In this document: positions 15,159-24,543 of the stretch, in pieces
How positions within the stretch are numbered: the stretch's first letter is position 1
Layout: each line of letters opens with the position of its first letter
DNA from: Pseudomonadota bacterium
Lineage (GTDB): Bacteria > Pseudomonadota > Gammaproteobacteria > Steroidobacterales > Steroidobacteraceae
Length of the DNA: 35,024 nt
Direction of reading: 5' to 3'
NCBI GenBank assembly: GCA_021808195.1
Contig: JAKBCE010000034.1
Location: forward strand, 1-35,024
Notes under the pieces: generated by a model
Database searches by the model: none
The model's input: only the letters and a program-made list of their open reading frames with translations
What the model was told of the DNA's origin: nothing
Position numbers and translations under genes: made by a program

Positions 15159-15328
15159 TTAACCTCACCCCATAAATTCCGGGCGCGCACTAGAGCTCTC
15201 ATGCGGTTGCAGCATCCTGCGGGCCGTCCCGCAGTACGGCCCAGTCATCCTGCCGCGCGCCGCCCCCGTCGCGCAGAGGGGAGCGGCGTGCCGGCCAACC
15301 GGCCCCAGATGCGCCAAGCCGTGTCCAC

Positions 15329-16552
15329 GTGAGAGGCACGTTGCACGCGAGAGCGCGGCCCGCTGCGGTCCTCGCACTCACGGCCGCCTGTGCGTGCATC
15401 GCCCCCGCACACGCAGACGCTACGGCAACCTCCGCCAGCGCGCCGGGCCGCATCGGCTCGCACCCCGCTTGGCTCACCGCGCTCAGTACATCGCGTGCCG
15501 ATTTCACCCAGCGGGGTGTTGCGGTGGACGGATTCGTGCAACTCGATGCCTCGCACGTGCTCGCGGGCGGCATGCCGCATGCGCTCGGACTCGATGCGCA
15601 ACGGCTCATCGACCTCGCAGTCACGATCGACACACGCAGGCTGCTCGGCTGGAGAGGTGGCACGCTCTTTCTCGATGCGCAGAGCCACAGCGGCGCCAGC
15701 GTGATTCCGCACCAAGTTCCCGCACTGGCCGATCCGGACAACATGGACGCGTATGCCGAGACTTCACTCGACCGCGCATGGTTCGAGCAGGACTGGTTCG
15801 CCCACAGGCTGCGCGTGCAGTTCGGTCTGATGTACGTCGACGACCGCTTCTTCACAGTGCCCTATGCCGAGAACTTCGTCTCGCTCGATTTCTCCTCCGA
15901 CGCCTCGATCAGCACCTTCGTGCTGCCGACCTATCCCAAAGGCGCCTGGGGTGCGGATGGGTTCTTCAATCCGACGCAGCACCTGTCGTTCTCCTTCGGG
16001 GTGTATCGCGATCATCAGACCGAGCTGCCCTACGATCCCGGCGGTGAGCTGATCGTCTCCGAAGAGGCGCTCCGGGGACGCTGGGCCGGACGTCCGGTCA
16101 AGCTGCAACTCGGCGGCTGGGTCGATACTGGCCGCTTCCGGCGCTTCGTCGGCGGCGTCGTGCATCACGCGGCGGGCGCGTATCTGGTGGCGAGCGGCAA
16201 GCTCTGGGCGCCCGCCGGCCACGCGCATCGAGGCATCGCGGCGTTCGTGCAGTTTGGGTCGGCGCCCGCGGCGGTGGCAGCGGTGCGGACTCATTTCGGC
16301 ACCGGTCTGGTCTGGACGGGCCCCTCGGCGCGGCGCCCCCAGGACCAATTCGGCATCGCCTACAGCGACAGCGTGCTCACGCGCCGCGCGGGCTTTGCGT
16401 ACGGCTTTGAAAGCGAAATCGAGGCCTATTATCAGTTTGACGCCACGCGCGGCTGGACCGTGCAACCCGACCTCGAGTACTGGCAGCATCCAGGCGGGGG
16501 GCATACCCCCGATACCGTGCTCGGCTTGATTCGCGTGATGTTTACATTTTAA
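15329..16552 (+). CDS. OprB-family carbohydrate-selective porin
   Basis: A 407-residue outer-membrane beta-barrel. A signal peptide of about 27 residues (VLALTAACACIAPAHA) is followed by the family core with FLDAQSHSG, the DRAWFEQDWFAHRLRVQFGLMYVDDRFF strand region, and alternating aromatic strands to a C-terminal Phe (RVMFTF), the usual sorting signal for barrel assembly. The start is GTG at 15329; no upstream ATG fits a signal peptide. OprB porins admit sugars; the substrate here is unknown. It is transcribed from the promoter at 15130-15158 and appears monocistronic. Confidence 0.85.
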   Translation: MRGTLHARARPAAVLALTAACACIAPAHADATATSASAPGRIGSHPAWLTALSTSRADFTQRGVAVDGFVQLDASHVLAGGMPHALGLDAQRLIDLAVTIDTRRLLGWRGGTLFLDAQSHSGASVIPHQVPALADPDNMDAYAETSLDRAWFEQDWFAHRLRVQFGLMYVDDRFFTVPYAENFVSLDFSSDASISTFVLPTYPKGAWGADGFFNPTQHLSFSFGVYRDHQTELPYDPGGELIVSEEALRGRWAGRPVKLQLGGWVDTGRFRRFVGGVVHHAAGAYLVASGKLWAPAGHAHRGIAAFVQFGSAPAAVAAVRTHFGTGLVWTGPSARRPQDQFGIAYSDSVLTRRAGFAYGFESEIEAYYQFDATRGWTVQPDLEYWQHPGGGHTPDTVLGLIRVMFTF

Positions 16553-16565
16553 GTCAAACGGTGGC

Positions 16566-16603
16566 TTCGACATCGCGCTTGCGCGCACCATCGCGATGTC
16601 GAA
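16566..16603. repeat. 12-bp perfect hairpin after the porin gene
   Basis: TTCGACATCGCG (16566-16577) pairs perfectly with CGCGATGTCGAA (16592-16603) across a 14-base loop, 13 bases after the porin stop. It is followed by A residues rather than T, so it is not a plus-strand intrinsic terminator. It may protect the mRNA 3' end or be a binding site. Confidence 0.6.
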
Positions 16604-16764
16604 AAAATTGACAGTCGCCGCGGGTACGGCCAGATCGGCAGCACTGGCGGCAATTGAAAGCGATGCGTAATCATGCACTTAGATACTTTCGGACCGATTG
16701 GCATCAATCCTGCAAAAGCCCTGACATCGAGCCGAAGATCGGCTATCGCCAGAGCAGGACACGC

Positions 16765-17520
16765 ATGAAGTTAAAAACCACTCTACTGGGCGGATTCGTG
16801 GCCGCCACCGCCATGGCCGGTGCGATGGCGCAAGCCTCGACCTTTGCCCCGCATATCAGCGTCACCGTCTGGTCGGCCAGCCATTTGACGAACCCGGGAT
16901 GCTCCAATCCGATGAACAATTGCCCCTATCAGGAGGCACTGCCCAGCAACCCGATCCACAGCTCCTCGAATGAGATTGCGACTTTCACGCTGAGCGCCCT
17001 GCCCTATTGGGACGTCCAGACGCAAACGGACAACACGCTCGGTCAGTTCATCAACGGCACGTACAACAGCAGCACCGGTGCCTGGACGCTGCCGAGTGAC
17101 ATCTCAGGATTCACCGCGTACAACGGCCTGTCGGTCTCACAGGCCCTCGCCACGGTGACCAGTGCCGGTCAATTCTCCACGGCCACCCTGATGGACTTCA
17201 ACGTGCAGGGCAGCTTTGCCGGCAGTTACTCGTTCTCCGGAGTCATCAGACACGATGATGGCATCAGCATTTTTGCCAACGGCAATACCAATCCGCTGGT
17301 GAACAGCGCAAACCCGACCTCTGCAACCAATACGCCGTTCACGATCAGCGGCTCCGGTGCGTACGATTACAACATGTGGTACCTCGCAGCCAACGGCGCG
17401 CCGGAGGTTCTGCAGGTATCGCTGACCTCGGCCACCGTGCCGGAGCCCGGTACGCTGGCACTGTTTGCCGCCAGCCTGATCGGACTCGGACTCGCCGCGG
17501 CCCGCCGACGCCGGGTCTGA
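16765..17520 (+). CDS. PEP-CTERM sorting-domain exported protein
   Basis: A 251-residue secreted protein. The start ATG at 16765 is chosen for AGGAC 5 bases upstream and the classical signal peptide that follows (MKLKTTLLGGFVAATAMAGAMAQAS). The middle is Ser/Thr/Asn/Gly-rich beta sequence with no named domain; Cys residues near 47-55 might form one disulfide. The C-terminus is a textbook PEP-CTERM signal: VPEPGTLALF, a hydrophobic span, then RRRR. Exosortase (EpsH/XrtA type) normally cleaves this, and such proteins usually go to the envelope or exopolysaccharide. No exosortase gene is in this window. The gene is followed by a strong terminator, so it is transcribed alone. Confidence 0.9.
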   Translation: MKLKTTLLGGFVAATAMAGAMAQASTFAPHISVTVWSASHLTNPGCSNPMNNCPYQEALPSNPIHSSSNEIATFTLSALPYWDVQTQTDNTLGQFINGTYNSSTGAWTLPSDISGFTAYNGLSVSQALATVTSAGQFSTATLMDFNVQGSFAGSYSFSGVIRHDDGISIFANGNTNPLVNSANPTSATNTPFTISGSGAYDYNMWYLAANGAPEVLQVSLTSATVPEPGTLALFAASLIGLGLAAARRRRV

Positions 17521-17544
17521 CCCGTCTTCGCTTGCCGTTCACAT

Positions 17545-17575
17545 AGCCCCCGGGCCTCATCCCGGGGGCTTTTTT
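17545..17575 (+). terminator. Rho-independent terminator of the PEP-CTERM gene
   Basis: AGCCCCCGGG pairs perfectly with CCCGGGGGCT across the loop CCTCAT, and the second arm runs into a run of six T (17570-17575). It lies 24 bases after the stop codon. Confidence 0.95.
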
Positions 17576-17672
17576 CTGCCCGCTGCGTTGCGGCGCGTGG
17601 ATCTTTCACTAGAATGCCCCCTCCGGCGATTCCAGCTCATCTCACCCCCCGTCCCGCCAGGAAGGAGCTTCG

Positions 17673-18089
17673 ATGTCGAACGGCGCCGCACCGCAGCCGC
17701 ACGCCCCACTGGACCCCGCAACCGCTCAGCCGGCGATCCGCACGGTCGCGATGCCGGCTGACACCAATCCGGCCGGCGATATCTTTGGCGGCTGGCTGAT
17801 GTCGCAGATGGATCTGGCCGCCGGGATCGTCGCGACGCGGCGCGCCAAGGGTCGAGCCGCCACCGTGGCTGTCGACAGCATGACGTTCCTGCAGCCGGTG
17901 TTCGTCGGCGATGAAGTCAGTCTGTTTGCACAGCTCACCGGCACCGGACGCACCTCGATGCGCGTGTTCGTCGAGGCTTGGCGTCGCCCGCGCGAAGGCG
18001 GTGAGTTGAGCAAGGTTACCGAGGCAACATTCGTTTACGTCGCCGTCGACTCCGCGCGCCGCTCCCGCACCCTGCCCCCGCAGGATTGA
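17673..18089 (+). CDS. Acyl-CoA thioesterase, YciA-type hotdog fold
   Basis: A 138-residue cytoplasmic thioesterase that hydrolyses acyl-CoA to free acid and CoA. The signature MPADTNPAGDIFGGWLMSQMDLAAGI carries the conserved Asn and Asp of the YciA/BACH active site, followed by the hotdog strands AVDSMTFLQPVFVGDEVSLFAQLTGTGRTSMRVFVEAW. The start ATG is backed by a strong AGGAAGGAG site. It follows the PEP-CTERM terminator, so it has its own promoter, not clearly identified, and faces alaX convergently. Confidence 0.93.
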   Translation: MSNGAAPQPHAPLDPATAQPAIRTVAMPADTNPAGDIFGGWLMSQMDLAAGIVATRRAKGRAATVAVDSMTFLQPVFVGDEVSLFAQLTGTGRTSMRVFVEAWRRPREGGELSKVTEATFVYVAVDSARRSRTLPPQD

Positions 18090-18097
18090 CCCGGCGC

Positions 18098-18121
18098 GGG
18101 CGGTCGGCGCGCCGACCGCCC
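18098..18121. terminator. Perfect 24-bp palindrome after the thioesterase gene (terminator-like)
   Basis: GGGCGGTCGGCG joins directly to its complement CGCCGACCGCCC, 8 bases after the stop codon, giving a very stable hairpin with a GCGC turn. No T-run follows in either direction, so intrinsic termination is unproven. A second hairpin, CCCGAT-aactc-ATCGGG (about 18173-18189), lies between it and the end of alaX. Confidence 0.5.
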
Positions 18122-18246
18122 CACTCTCGCTGCACGGAACCTCTGACGATCGCAGGACGCACTGGCATCGGTTCCCGATAACTCATCGGGCGAGTGGGCC
18201 TGGAGACGCCGGACGCGGGTACTGCGACGCACAGCGCCGCATGCAA

Positions 18247-18960
18247 TCAGGGCTGTAGCGCGATTTCGACGCGCTTGTTCCGCTTGCCTTCGTTGCGGAT
18301 CCGGATGACGCGAATCCCGCCGATCTCGGCGATATTGCGTACGTGCGTGCCGCCGCAGGGCTGCAGATCGATTCCCGGTATCTTCAGAAGCCGCACCCGA
18401 CCGACCCCACGCGGCGGCTGTACGCTCATCGTCTTGACGAGCTCCGGGTGCGCATCCAGCTCCTCGTCCGTGATCCAGATGGTTTCCGTCGCCACTGCCC
18501 TGGCAATCAACGCGTTCGTTTCGCCGGTGATACGCTCGGCATCGAGCCGGTTCATGTCGATATCGAAATCGAGGCGGGCCCGGTCGGGCGCGATGTTGCC
18601 GCCGGAGACGGGCGCCACGACGACGCACGAGAGTAAATGCAGCGCCGTGTGCAGACGCATCAGGGCATAGCGACGCTCCCAGTCGAGCTCGAGCGTCAGA
18701 AGCTCCCCGGGCGCAGGACGCGGCGCATCGGGTGCCGGGACGTGCACCACGCTGCCCGGCGCCTCGCCCTTGCGGGTATCGGTGATCACGATCCGCTCGC
18801 CACTCTCGCGCAGGAGCACGCCGGTGTCGCCGGGCTGGCCGCCCCCGAGGGGATAAAAGACCGTTCGGTCGAGCTCGATCCCGCGCCCCTGTACCCCGAT
18901 GACCCGGGCCGTCGCGCTCTTCAGATACGCATCGTCTCGGAACAGAAGCTCAGTGCTCAC
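18247..18960 (-). CDS. alaX: Alanyl-tRNA editing protein AlaX
   Basis: A 237-residue free-standing editing enzyme that removes Ser or Gly mischarged on tRNA-Ala. It has the AlaX opening TELLFRDDAYLKSATARV, DRTVFYPLGGGQPGDTG, the zinc site HTALHLLS (HxxxH) and the second zinc half CGGTHVRNIAEIG. The start is GTG at 18958-18960, matching the family N-terminus; the frame stays open for 60 more codons upstream but that stretch looks non-homologous. It lacks the AlaRS catalytic domain, as expected. Not obviously tied to neighbours by function. Confidence 0.93.
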   Translation of the reverse strand: MSTELLFRDDAYLKSATARVIGVQGRGIELDRTVFYPLGGGQPGDTGVLLRESGERIVITDTRKGEAPGSVVHVPAPDAPRPAPGELLTLELDWERRYALMRLHTALHLLSCVVVAPVSGGNIAPDRARLDFDIDMNRLDAERITGETNALIARAVATETIWITDEELDAHPELVKTMSVQPPRGVGRVRLLKIPGIDLQPCGGTHVRNIAEIGGIRVIRIRNEGKRNKRVEIALQP

Positions 18961-18996
18961 GCAATCGTCCCTTGGGCCATTCACCGCGGCCGCGCC

Positions 18997-19010
18997 AGCC
19001 AATGTTGGCT
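18997..19010. promoter_or_regulatory. Palindrome upstream of alaX
   Basis: AGCCAA-TG-TTGGCT is a perfect 6-2-6 palindrome 37 bases before the alaX GTG. Apart from this, and an open but unconvincing extension of the alaX frame, the gap 18961-19293 shows no gene or terminator. Function is speculative. Confidence 0.25.
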
Positions 19011-19293
19011 CATCTTCGGCGATCCCCCTCCTTGCAGCAATCCCCCGCAGGAGCTCCCTCCCGTCCAATGCAACGCCAGGCTCAAGCCCATTCGCGGTGG
19101 ACGGCTGCTGCGGCAATCGGGCGGTCCCGCACCGAGGCAACGAATCAGAGGCAGCGCCAGCGAAGCGACCCGTAATCCCGCGACCTTACGCCGAGCCCAT
19201 CCCGGCGGTAGGCAATCGGTCGGATTGGCTTCGATGAGGCCCCGACATCGGACGGGTCGCCAGAATGACGCACGAGGTCACTCTCGATACCAA

Positions 19294-22065
19294 TCAGTCC
19301 TCGCCATCCTCACTCAGATAGTGACTCAGCGGAGCATGCTCGGTCTTTGCCAATCGGCGCAGATACCGCAGCGTGCGCTCGTAGCTCGCTCGGCCCTTGC
19401 TCGCGATCCACTCTTGCCGCATCTGTTCCCGGCCCGTCACTTTCAGCAGACTAGTCGGCGTATAATTCGCCTCTGAGCCCGGCGCTGTCACGACCCTGCG
19501 CGGCGAGCCGACGTTCCCGCTTGGACCGTGCAACCGAGAATCGCTCGCTTTCGCCATGCGTCGCAATAGAACCGGATTGCGGCAGCCGGGATTGAATTGC
19601 GATGGGACTCTCTGGGCCCTCACTGCCACCTGAGCCCGATCCGCGCTCCGACGCCAGATCCCGCCGATAACAGCGGCGTTGGCGTCCCACTGCGACATCG
19701 GCGGCAATCGGAACGCAGCCTCGATCGTGCGCACGATATTCACCTGCGAATAGCGAGCCGTCACCAGCGTCCTGCGCACCCATGGTCCGAGCGCCACCGC
19801 AAACGTGCGATGGGCATCGATGTGATCGGCACCGGATTGCGCGTCATCCTCCGTCACGAACACGAGCATATGCCGCCACTGAGGCGTCGTGCTGAGATAA
19901 TGAATGATGCGCGCCGTAGCGACGTCGTTGTTAGCAACGTAATAATCGGGAGTAAAATAACACGGCGCACGCCCAGCAGTGTGATCGTCTGGCAACCAGA
20001 AATACATGAATCTCGGCAGATCTGTGGCATGGCGGCGCATCCACCCAATCGCGACCCGTGCCCTCTGTGTGTCGAGAACCATCCGGTCCCAGCCGGGGAA
20101 CTGCCGCGCGAGATGCGCGCGCAGGTTCGCGGGGATATCGCCCGCCTGGCTGCGTGACACAAATTCGCCGAAGTCCTCGAAGCTGATGTGGTGCGCCTCC
20201 AGATCGTTGAACAGATAGAGCCGCTGAGGGTAGGCAACCCACGGGTTCGACCACCGTCCGAGCACCGACAAGTTGATCGAATCGGCGTACGAGTCCAGGC
20301 TCACCGCTTGCCCGCCCGCCGGCCCCACCCCGGCAGGCGCGCTCGGCGCGGACCCCGGAACCAGCGACTGAGTCCAACCCGGATTGGCGACCAATCCTCG
20401 ACCCGAATAATACTGAGGCCAGGTGCGCTGCACGAAATCAGAGTCCGATGCACCCGTGGTCCATTGATGCCCCTGCGCCGTCACTTCGCCATCCGCGTAG
20501 AAATTAACAAACAGTGCGTCGTGTCGCGCCCAGTCGAATAAATTGGGCAGCTCGCGCGGACCATAGAGCGCCAAGCGCCGATTGGCCCAGGGTCCGAGGC
20601 CGTGCAAGTCACCCAGCTCCTCATCGAATGTCTTGTTCTCGCGGAGGATGAATACGACATAGCGGATACGACGGCGCAGCAGACGCGCCTGCCGAGCATT
20701 CTTCCGTGCCAGCAGCGCACGCATGTCTGCGGAAAATCCGTTGTCCGCGAGTGCCAGTCCGGTCAGCTGCCGCAAATGACGCTGGATATTCCCGAACGAG
20801 ATGCGCTGCAACACACCGTGCATCATGTCGCCAACCCATTGATGGCGTAGATTGGGACCGGAGCCAAGACCCTTGGCTGCGACGACATACAATGCTCGTG
20901 GACCCGCGGCCAGACCGGTCGGATACCACGCGGTCGGCAAGAGTCCAAGCGCGCGCCCGCTGCGCAAATCAAAGAGCGCGACATCGTCATTGCCAGCATT
21001 GGCCACGTACAGCGTCCCGGAGTGAATGGCCAATGCATCCGGGTAGCTCCCAGGGGGTGCACCGGGATAGGGAGAATCGTCGAAAATCCGCACCACCCGC
21101 AACGCACGTGCATCCACCCGCACGGCTTCATCGGCATTCGAAGCCGTGAACACCACATCAGTGCTGTCCGGCACCGCCACCAGCGCCGTGGGGTGCACCC
21201 CGGCGGCGGAGTTGTTCGGTCCGGTTCTCGGCCCGACGCACACTTGCCCAACCCGTCGCAACGACCGACTCCTAAAGATCGTTACGCCACATCCCCCCCA
21301 ATCGCTCACGACCAGCAGTCGCCCATGGTCGGTCAGGACCGGCGCGAACGGGTATGGACCTGCATTCACGTAAAGCGTCCGCCCACTGCTCAAATCGATG
21401 CGCGCCACGGCGTTGCTCAGCAACCCAGTGACGAACGCGTATCGACCGGTCGGATCCACTGTCACCCCGTCCGGGAAGAAATGCCGCTTGCCGACTCGCA
21501 TCCCTTGATAGCGATACGGGTATTGATCGCGCGGAAACGACAAGAACTGCAACCGATACCGTCGCTTCAAAACCAGTCCGTCCGCACCCGGTCGGAACAC
21601 GATGAGTGCATCGCTGCTCCCGCCCGCGGCGTACACGGATCCATCCCTGCCTACGGCGAGGCCTTGGAAGAAATTCTCCCGCGGGATTCGCAGCACACCC
21701 CGCACCGTTGGTCCGCTCACCGCTCCTCGAAAGCCAAGCACCACGGTCCGGCGCTGCAACGTCCCGGCCGAATAGCCCGTCACCGACTGGGCGCGCGTGG
21801 CTCCATTGGCCAAGACATAGACCACACCTGCAGCCACGGCCACGCTCGAGGGGAAATTCCTTGTGCCGGCCAAATGTCCCACCGGGCTCACCCACCGCCC
21901 CGTCGCAATCTGGTGTGTCACCCCGCGTACGTTTCCGATCCCGGTTCTCAGCACCGACTCCTTCACCCCGATGCCGTCACCGGTGCCGCTGCCCGTGGCA
22001 CAGCCGCCGACGATCAGCGCGGCCGAAGCCGCGCTGATCAGCCCTATCGCGTGCACCGACTTCAC
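19294..22065 (-). CDS. Lipoprotein fusing a YncE-like beta-propeller to a phosphoesterase domain
   Basis: A 923-residue exported protein. A lipobox (LIVGGC) at Cys22 predicts an outer-membrane-anchored lipoprotein. Residues about 60-420 form YVTN/YncE-type propeller blades (for example VTVDPTGRYAFVTGLLSNAVARIDL and LYVANAGNDDVALFDLRSGRALG). Residues about 465-810 are a PF04185-type phosphoesterase (phospholipase C/acid phosphatase family), beginning YVVFILRENKTFDEELGDL and containing FVTEDDAQSGADHIDAHR, a metal-site motif. The start is GTG at 22065; a second GTG 9 bases on is possible. It lies 13 bp after the TonB receptor gene, so one operon. Role inferred: surface or periplasmic hydrolysis of a phosphate ester, perhaps a nucleotide. 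Confidence 0.85.
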   Translation of the reverse strand: MKSVHAIGLISAASAALIVGGCATGSGTGDGIGVKESVLRTGIGNVRGVTHQIATGRWVSPVGHLAGTRNFPSSVAVAAGVVYVLANGATRAQSVTGYSAGTLQRRTVVLGFRGAVSGPTVRGVLRIPRENFFQGLAVGRDGSVYAAGGSSDALIVFRPGADGLVLKRRYRLQFLSFPRDQYPYRYQGMRVGKRHFFPDGVTVDPTGRYAFVTGLLSNAVARIDLSSGRTLYVNAGPYPFAPVLTDHGRLLVVSDWGGCGVTIFRSRSLRRVGQVCVGPRTGPNNSAAGVHPTALVAVPDSTDVVFTASNADEAVRVDARALRVVRIFDDSPYPGAPPGSYPDALAIHSGTLYVANAGNDDVALFDLRSGRALGLLPTAWYPTGLAAGPRALYVVAAKGLGSGPNLRHQWVGDMMHGVLQRISFGNIQRHLRQLTGLALADNGFSADMRALLARKNARQARLLRRRIRYVVFILRENKTFDEELGDLHGLGPWANRRLALYGPRELPNLFDWARHDALFVNFYADGEVTAQGHQWTTGASDSDFVQRTWPQYYSGRGLVANPGWTQSLVPGSAPSAPAGVGPAGGQAVSLDSYADSINLSVLGRWSNPWVAYPQRLYLFNDLEAHHISFEDFGEFVSRSQAGDIPANLRAHLARQFPGWDRMVLDTQRARVAIGWMRRHATDLPRFMYFWLPDDHTAGRAPCYFTPDYYVANNDVATARIIHYLSTTPQWRHMLVFVTEDDAQSGADHIDAHRTFAVALGPWVRRTLVTARYSQVNIVRTIEAAFRLPPMSQWDANAAVIGGIWRRSADRAQVAVRAQRVPSQFNPGCRNPVLLRRMAKASDSRLHGPSGNVGSPRRVVTAPGSEANYTPTSLLKVTGREQMRQEWIASKGRASYERTLRYLRRLAKTEHAPLSHYLSEDGED

Positions 22066-22078
22066 TTGCCAGGCCGCT

Positions 22079-24433
22079 CTATGAGCCGAAATTCGCCGTA
22101 ACCGTCAACCCGATGAACAGCGGCGCCTGATACTGAGCGAGCTGATAATCCAATGCCGGCGGCTTCTCGCTCTGCACGTACCCGTAGAGAACACTCTTAT
22201 TGTCGAACAGATTATCCGCATGCACTTCTACCTTGACGTCTCGCAACATCCTGTTCAGCTGCCAGGTATAAGCCACGTTCGCATCCACGGTCGTGTACGC
22301 CGGAAGCCGCGTGGTGCTCGTCGCACCTGTGTTGTACGCAAGGTACTGCGCTCCGACCAAATGCGCTCCGACGCTGCCATACCAAGGTCCAGCGGCATAA
22401 TCCAAAGCAAGCGTTCCGGTATCCTCCGGCACGTCCGGGCGCCACTGCCCCGCCTTCACCGAGCCGTTTGGACCGGTGAAGCTATTGGTGTACTTGGCAT
22501 CCGTATAGCCGAAATTCGCCTGCAGGGCGAGATGATGCGGCAGAGGCACCTGCCCGCCGACGGTGAACCCCTTGTATTCTGCGGTGCCCGAGTTGTACAG
22601 AACGGTAATGCCCGTGATGTCGTTATAGTTCGAGCTGAAAATATTCTGAAACCTTCGGTCGAATACCGCAATCGACGCTTCACCGTACTGACTTTTGTAA
22701 CTCAGGCCAGCATCTATGCTGTCAACGTACTCCGGCTGCACCGTCACTGGCGCGGGCTGCTGGCTCTTGCCGATCACCGAGTACAGTGCAGAAATGTTCG
22801 GCGTCTTGTATGTGCGCCCGTATATCACATGCGCGTTCAAGTGACGCGTAACGCTGTACTCAATTCCGAGTGATGGCTCGTTGAATACGTACTGCTCGTG
22901 CACTTCGCCGGGGTAGTCGTAATAGTATCCCGCGTCGTCGTTCGAATACATCGGAACGTAATTGTATTTATCGCCCGGATGGATGTGCAACCGACCGTGC
23001 AGCAATGAAATGTCGTCCTGAATGAATCCGTCGTATTGATTGCGCCCGTCATGCTCGAGCCACGCCATGTTGTAACCCACCACCATGGGAACCGGCGCTC
23101 TACCGAACCATGCTTCCTGCGACAACTCACTCGCGAACATTGCATCCGCGCCAATCGTAACGGTGTTATCCGGGAACAGCAGCACTAGTCGGGCCAGTGC
23201 CCCGGTGTTCTCATAATTGTCGACGTAACGCTGATACTGGGTTCCAGCGGCAGCCGAGCCGAACATCTGCTCCGCCACCGAGCAGTTGTACAGATTCGGA
23301 TAAAGTGACGGCGGCACCGAGGACGGCTCGTACGCGTTTAGCGCGCCGCAAGTCTTCACCGCCGTCGGCAACCTGTACCCGAGGTAGCCGCCACTGTAGA
23401 GCGCGTTGGCAAACCCGGTGCGATCGTTAGCCTGTCCGTTGTAAAAGAACTTCACCTCGCCGATAGTGATCGGATTCAGGAGCGACTTCAGCGACAGGAT
23501 CGCCGTGGTCGCGCGCGATGATGACCAATTGTCATCGACGCTCGGCGGATAGCCGAAGTATTCGCCCTGGCGCTGCAAAATGGCAACCGGAACGGCGTCC
23601 GACGGACGCGACTGCTCGTTGTTCGAGACGAAAATGAACTTGACATGACCGCTGCTGGTCGGCTGTAGCGCCGCCAGATAGTAGGAGTCGATCGATGCGT
23701 GCGTGTACGCCTGATAGCCGGTGACATTGGTATGATAGTAGGAGCCAAGCACGCGCAAGCCCCCGAGCGTCTCGATTGCCCCAGAGTTGACCTGCACACC
23801 TTCGGTGGATGTAGATCCATGTCCGGTGTAGCTGCCTGCGCCCCCCATCAGCTGCACGCCGAACTGGCTGGTGGGCATGCGGGGAAGAAAATTGATCGTC
23901 CCGCCGAGCGAAGCGATCGAGGTCTGCGCGGGGCTGTTCGCGCCGCTGAATACCTGCACACTGCCAAACTGACGCGTCGTGAGGGGCGTCACGCCGTGAT
24001 TATCGCCTTGCCCATAGATGCCGCCCAGAAACGGATTGACGAACGGCACACCGTCGAATGTCGTTCCGACCTGATCGCTGTTGAATCCGTCGAGCGTGAA
24101 GACGTTGTCGCTTGCAGTTAAATTTCCCGGGCCGGTCGAGAGGATATTGAATCCCGGAGTATTGCGCAGCACGCTCATCAGGCTCGAACCAGGACTGATG
24201 TGCTCAACCTTGGTTGCACTCACGGTGGCGACTGCCCGCTCCGGGGCCACGATCGTCACCTTCTTGAGGTGAACTTTCGGCTGGCTGCTCACGGAGTCGC
24301 TCTGTTGCGTGCTTGAGGAGTAATTTTGTGCCCTGGCGAGCGCCGGACTGATCGCCATGAGCGCCGCACACGGCACTAGCGCCATACACGGCGAGCAGAC
24401 TTCCCGCACCAACTTGCGGATTTCAATGGACAT
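22079..24433 (-). CDS. TonB-dependent outer-membrane receptor
   Basis: A 784-residue receptor with a signal peptide (ALMAISPALARA), a candidate TonB box KKVTIVAPE at about residue 55, and a plug domain (SLMSVLRNTPGFNIL, FTLDGFNSDQVGTTFDGVPFVNP, ASLGGTINFLPRMP). A beta-barrel follows, rich in Tyr, Asn and Gly, ending LFDNKSVLYGYVQ and GLTVTANFGS. The start ATG at 24431-24433 has GGAG upstream. It is the first gene of a minus-strand operon with the propeller-phosphoesterase and is divergent from the LacI operon. Its GC content is visibly lower than that of neighbours. The ligand is unknown; the neighbourhood suggests nucleotides or nucleosides, although many such receptors take up iron chelates. 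Confidence 0.9.
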   Translation of the reverse strand: MSIEIRKLVREVCSPCMALVPCAALMAISPALARAQNYSSSTQQSDSVSSQPKVHLKKVTIVAPERAVATVSATKVEHISPGSSLMSVLRNTPGFNILSTGPGNLTASDNVFTLDGFNSDQVGTTFDGVPFVNPFLGGIYGQGDNHGVTPLTTRQFGSVQVFSGANSPAQTSIASLGGTINFLPRMPTSQFGVQLMGGAGSYTGHGSTSTEGVQVNSGAIETLGGLRVLGSYYHTNVTGYQAYTHASIDSYYLAALQPTSSGHVKFIFVSNNEQSRPSDAVPVAILQRQGEYFGYPPSVDDNWSSSRATTAILSLKSLLNPITIGEVKFFYNGQANDRTGFANALYSGGYLGYRLPTAVKTCGALNAYEPSSVPPSLYPNLYNCSVAEQMFGSAAAGTQYQRYVDNYENTGALARLVLLFPDNTVTIGADAMFASELSQEAWFGRAPVPMVVGYNMAWLEHDGRNQYDGFIQDDISLLHGRLHIHPGDKYNYVPMYSNDDAGYYYDYPGEVHEQYVFNEPSLGIEYSVTRHLNAHVIYGRTYKTPNISALYSVIGKSQQPAPVTVQPEYVDSIDAGLSYKSQYGEASIAVFDRRFQNIFSSNYNDITGITVLYNSGTAEYKGFTVGGQVPLPHHLALQANFGYTDAKYTNSFTGPNGSVKAGQWRPDVPEDTGTLALDYAAGPWYGSVGAHLVGAQYLAYNTGATSTTRLPAYTTVDANVAYTWQLNRMLRDVKVEVHADNLFDNKSVLYGYVQSEKPPALDYQLAQYQAPLFIGLTVTANFGS

Positions 24434-24543
24434 TGTACTCACTCCCACTCGGTTCACGGTGCGGCTTCGGCCGCGAGGAGAAATGGCGAACACCTCTCGC
24501 CCGGCCGGCCAGCGGCTTGCGGTCGAGATCACGTCGATAGGTT

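Noticed and set aside
18961..19140. 60-codon N-terminal extension of AlaX
   Set aside because: AlaX homologues begin at TELLFR; the extension has no family similarity and would cross a palindrome that looks regulatory.
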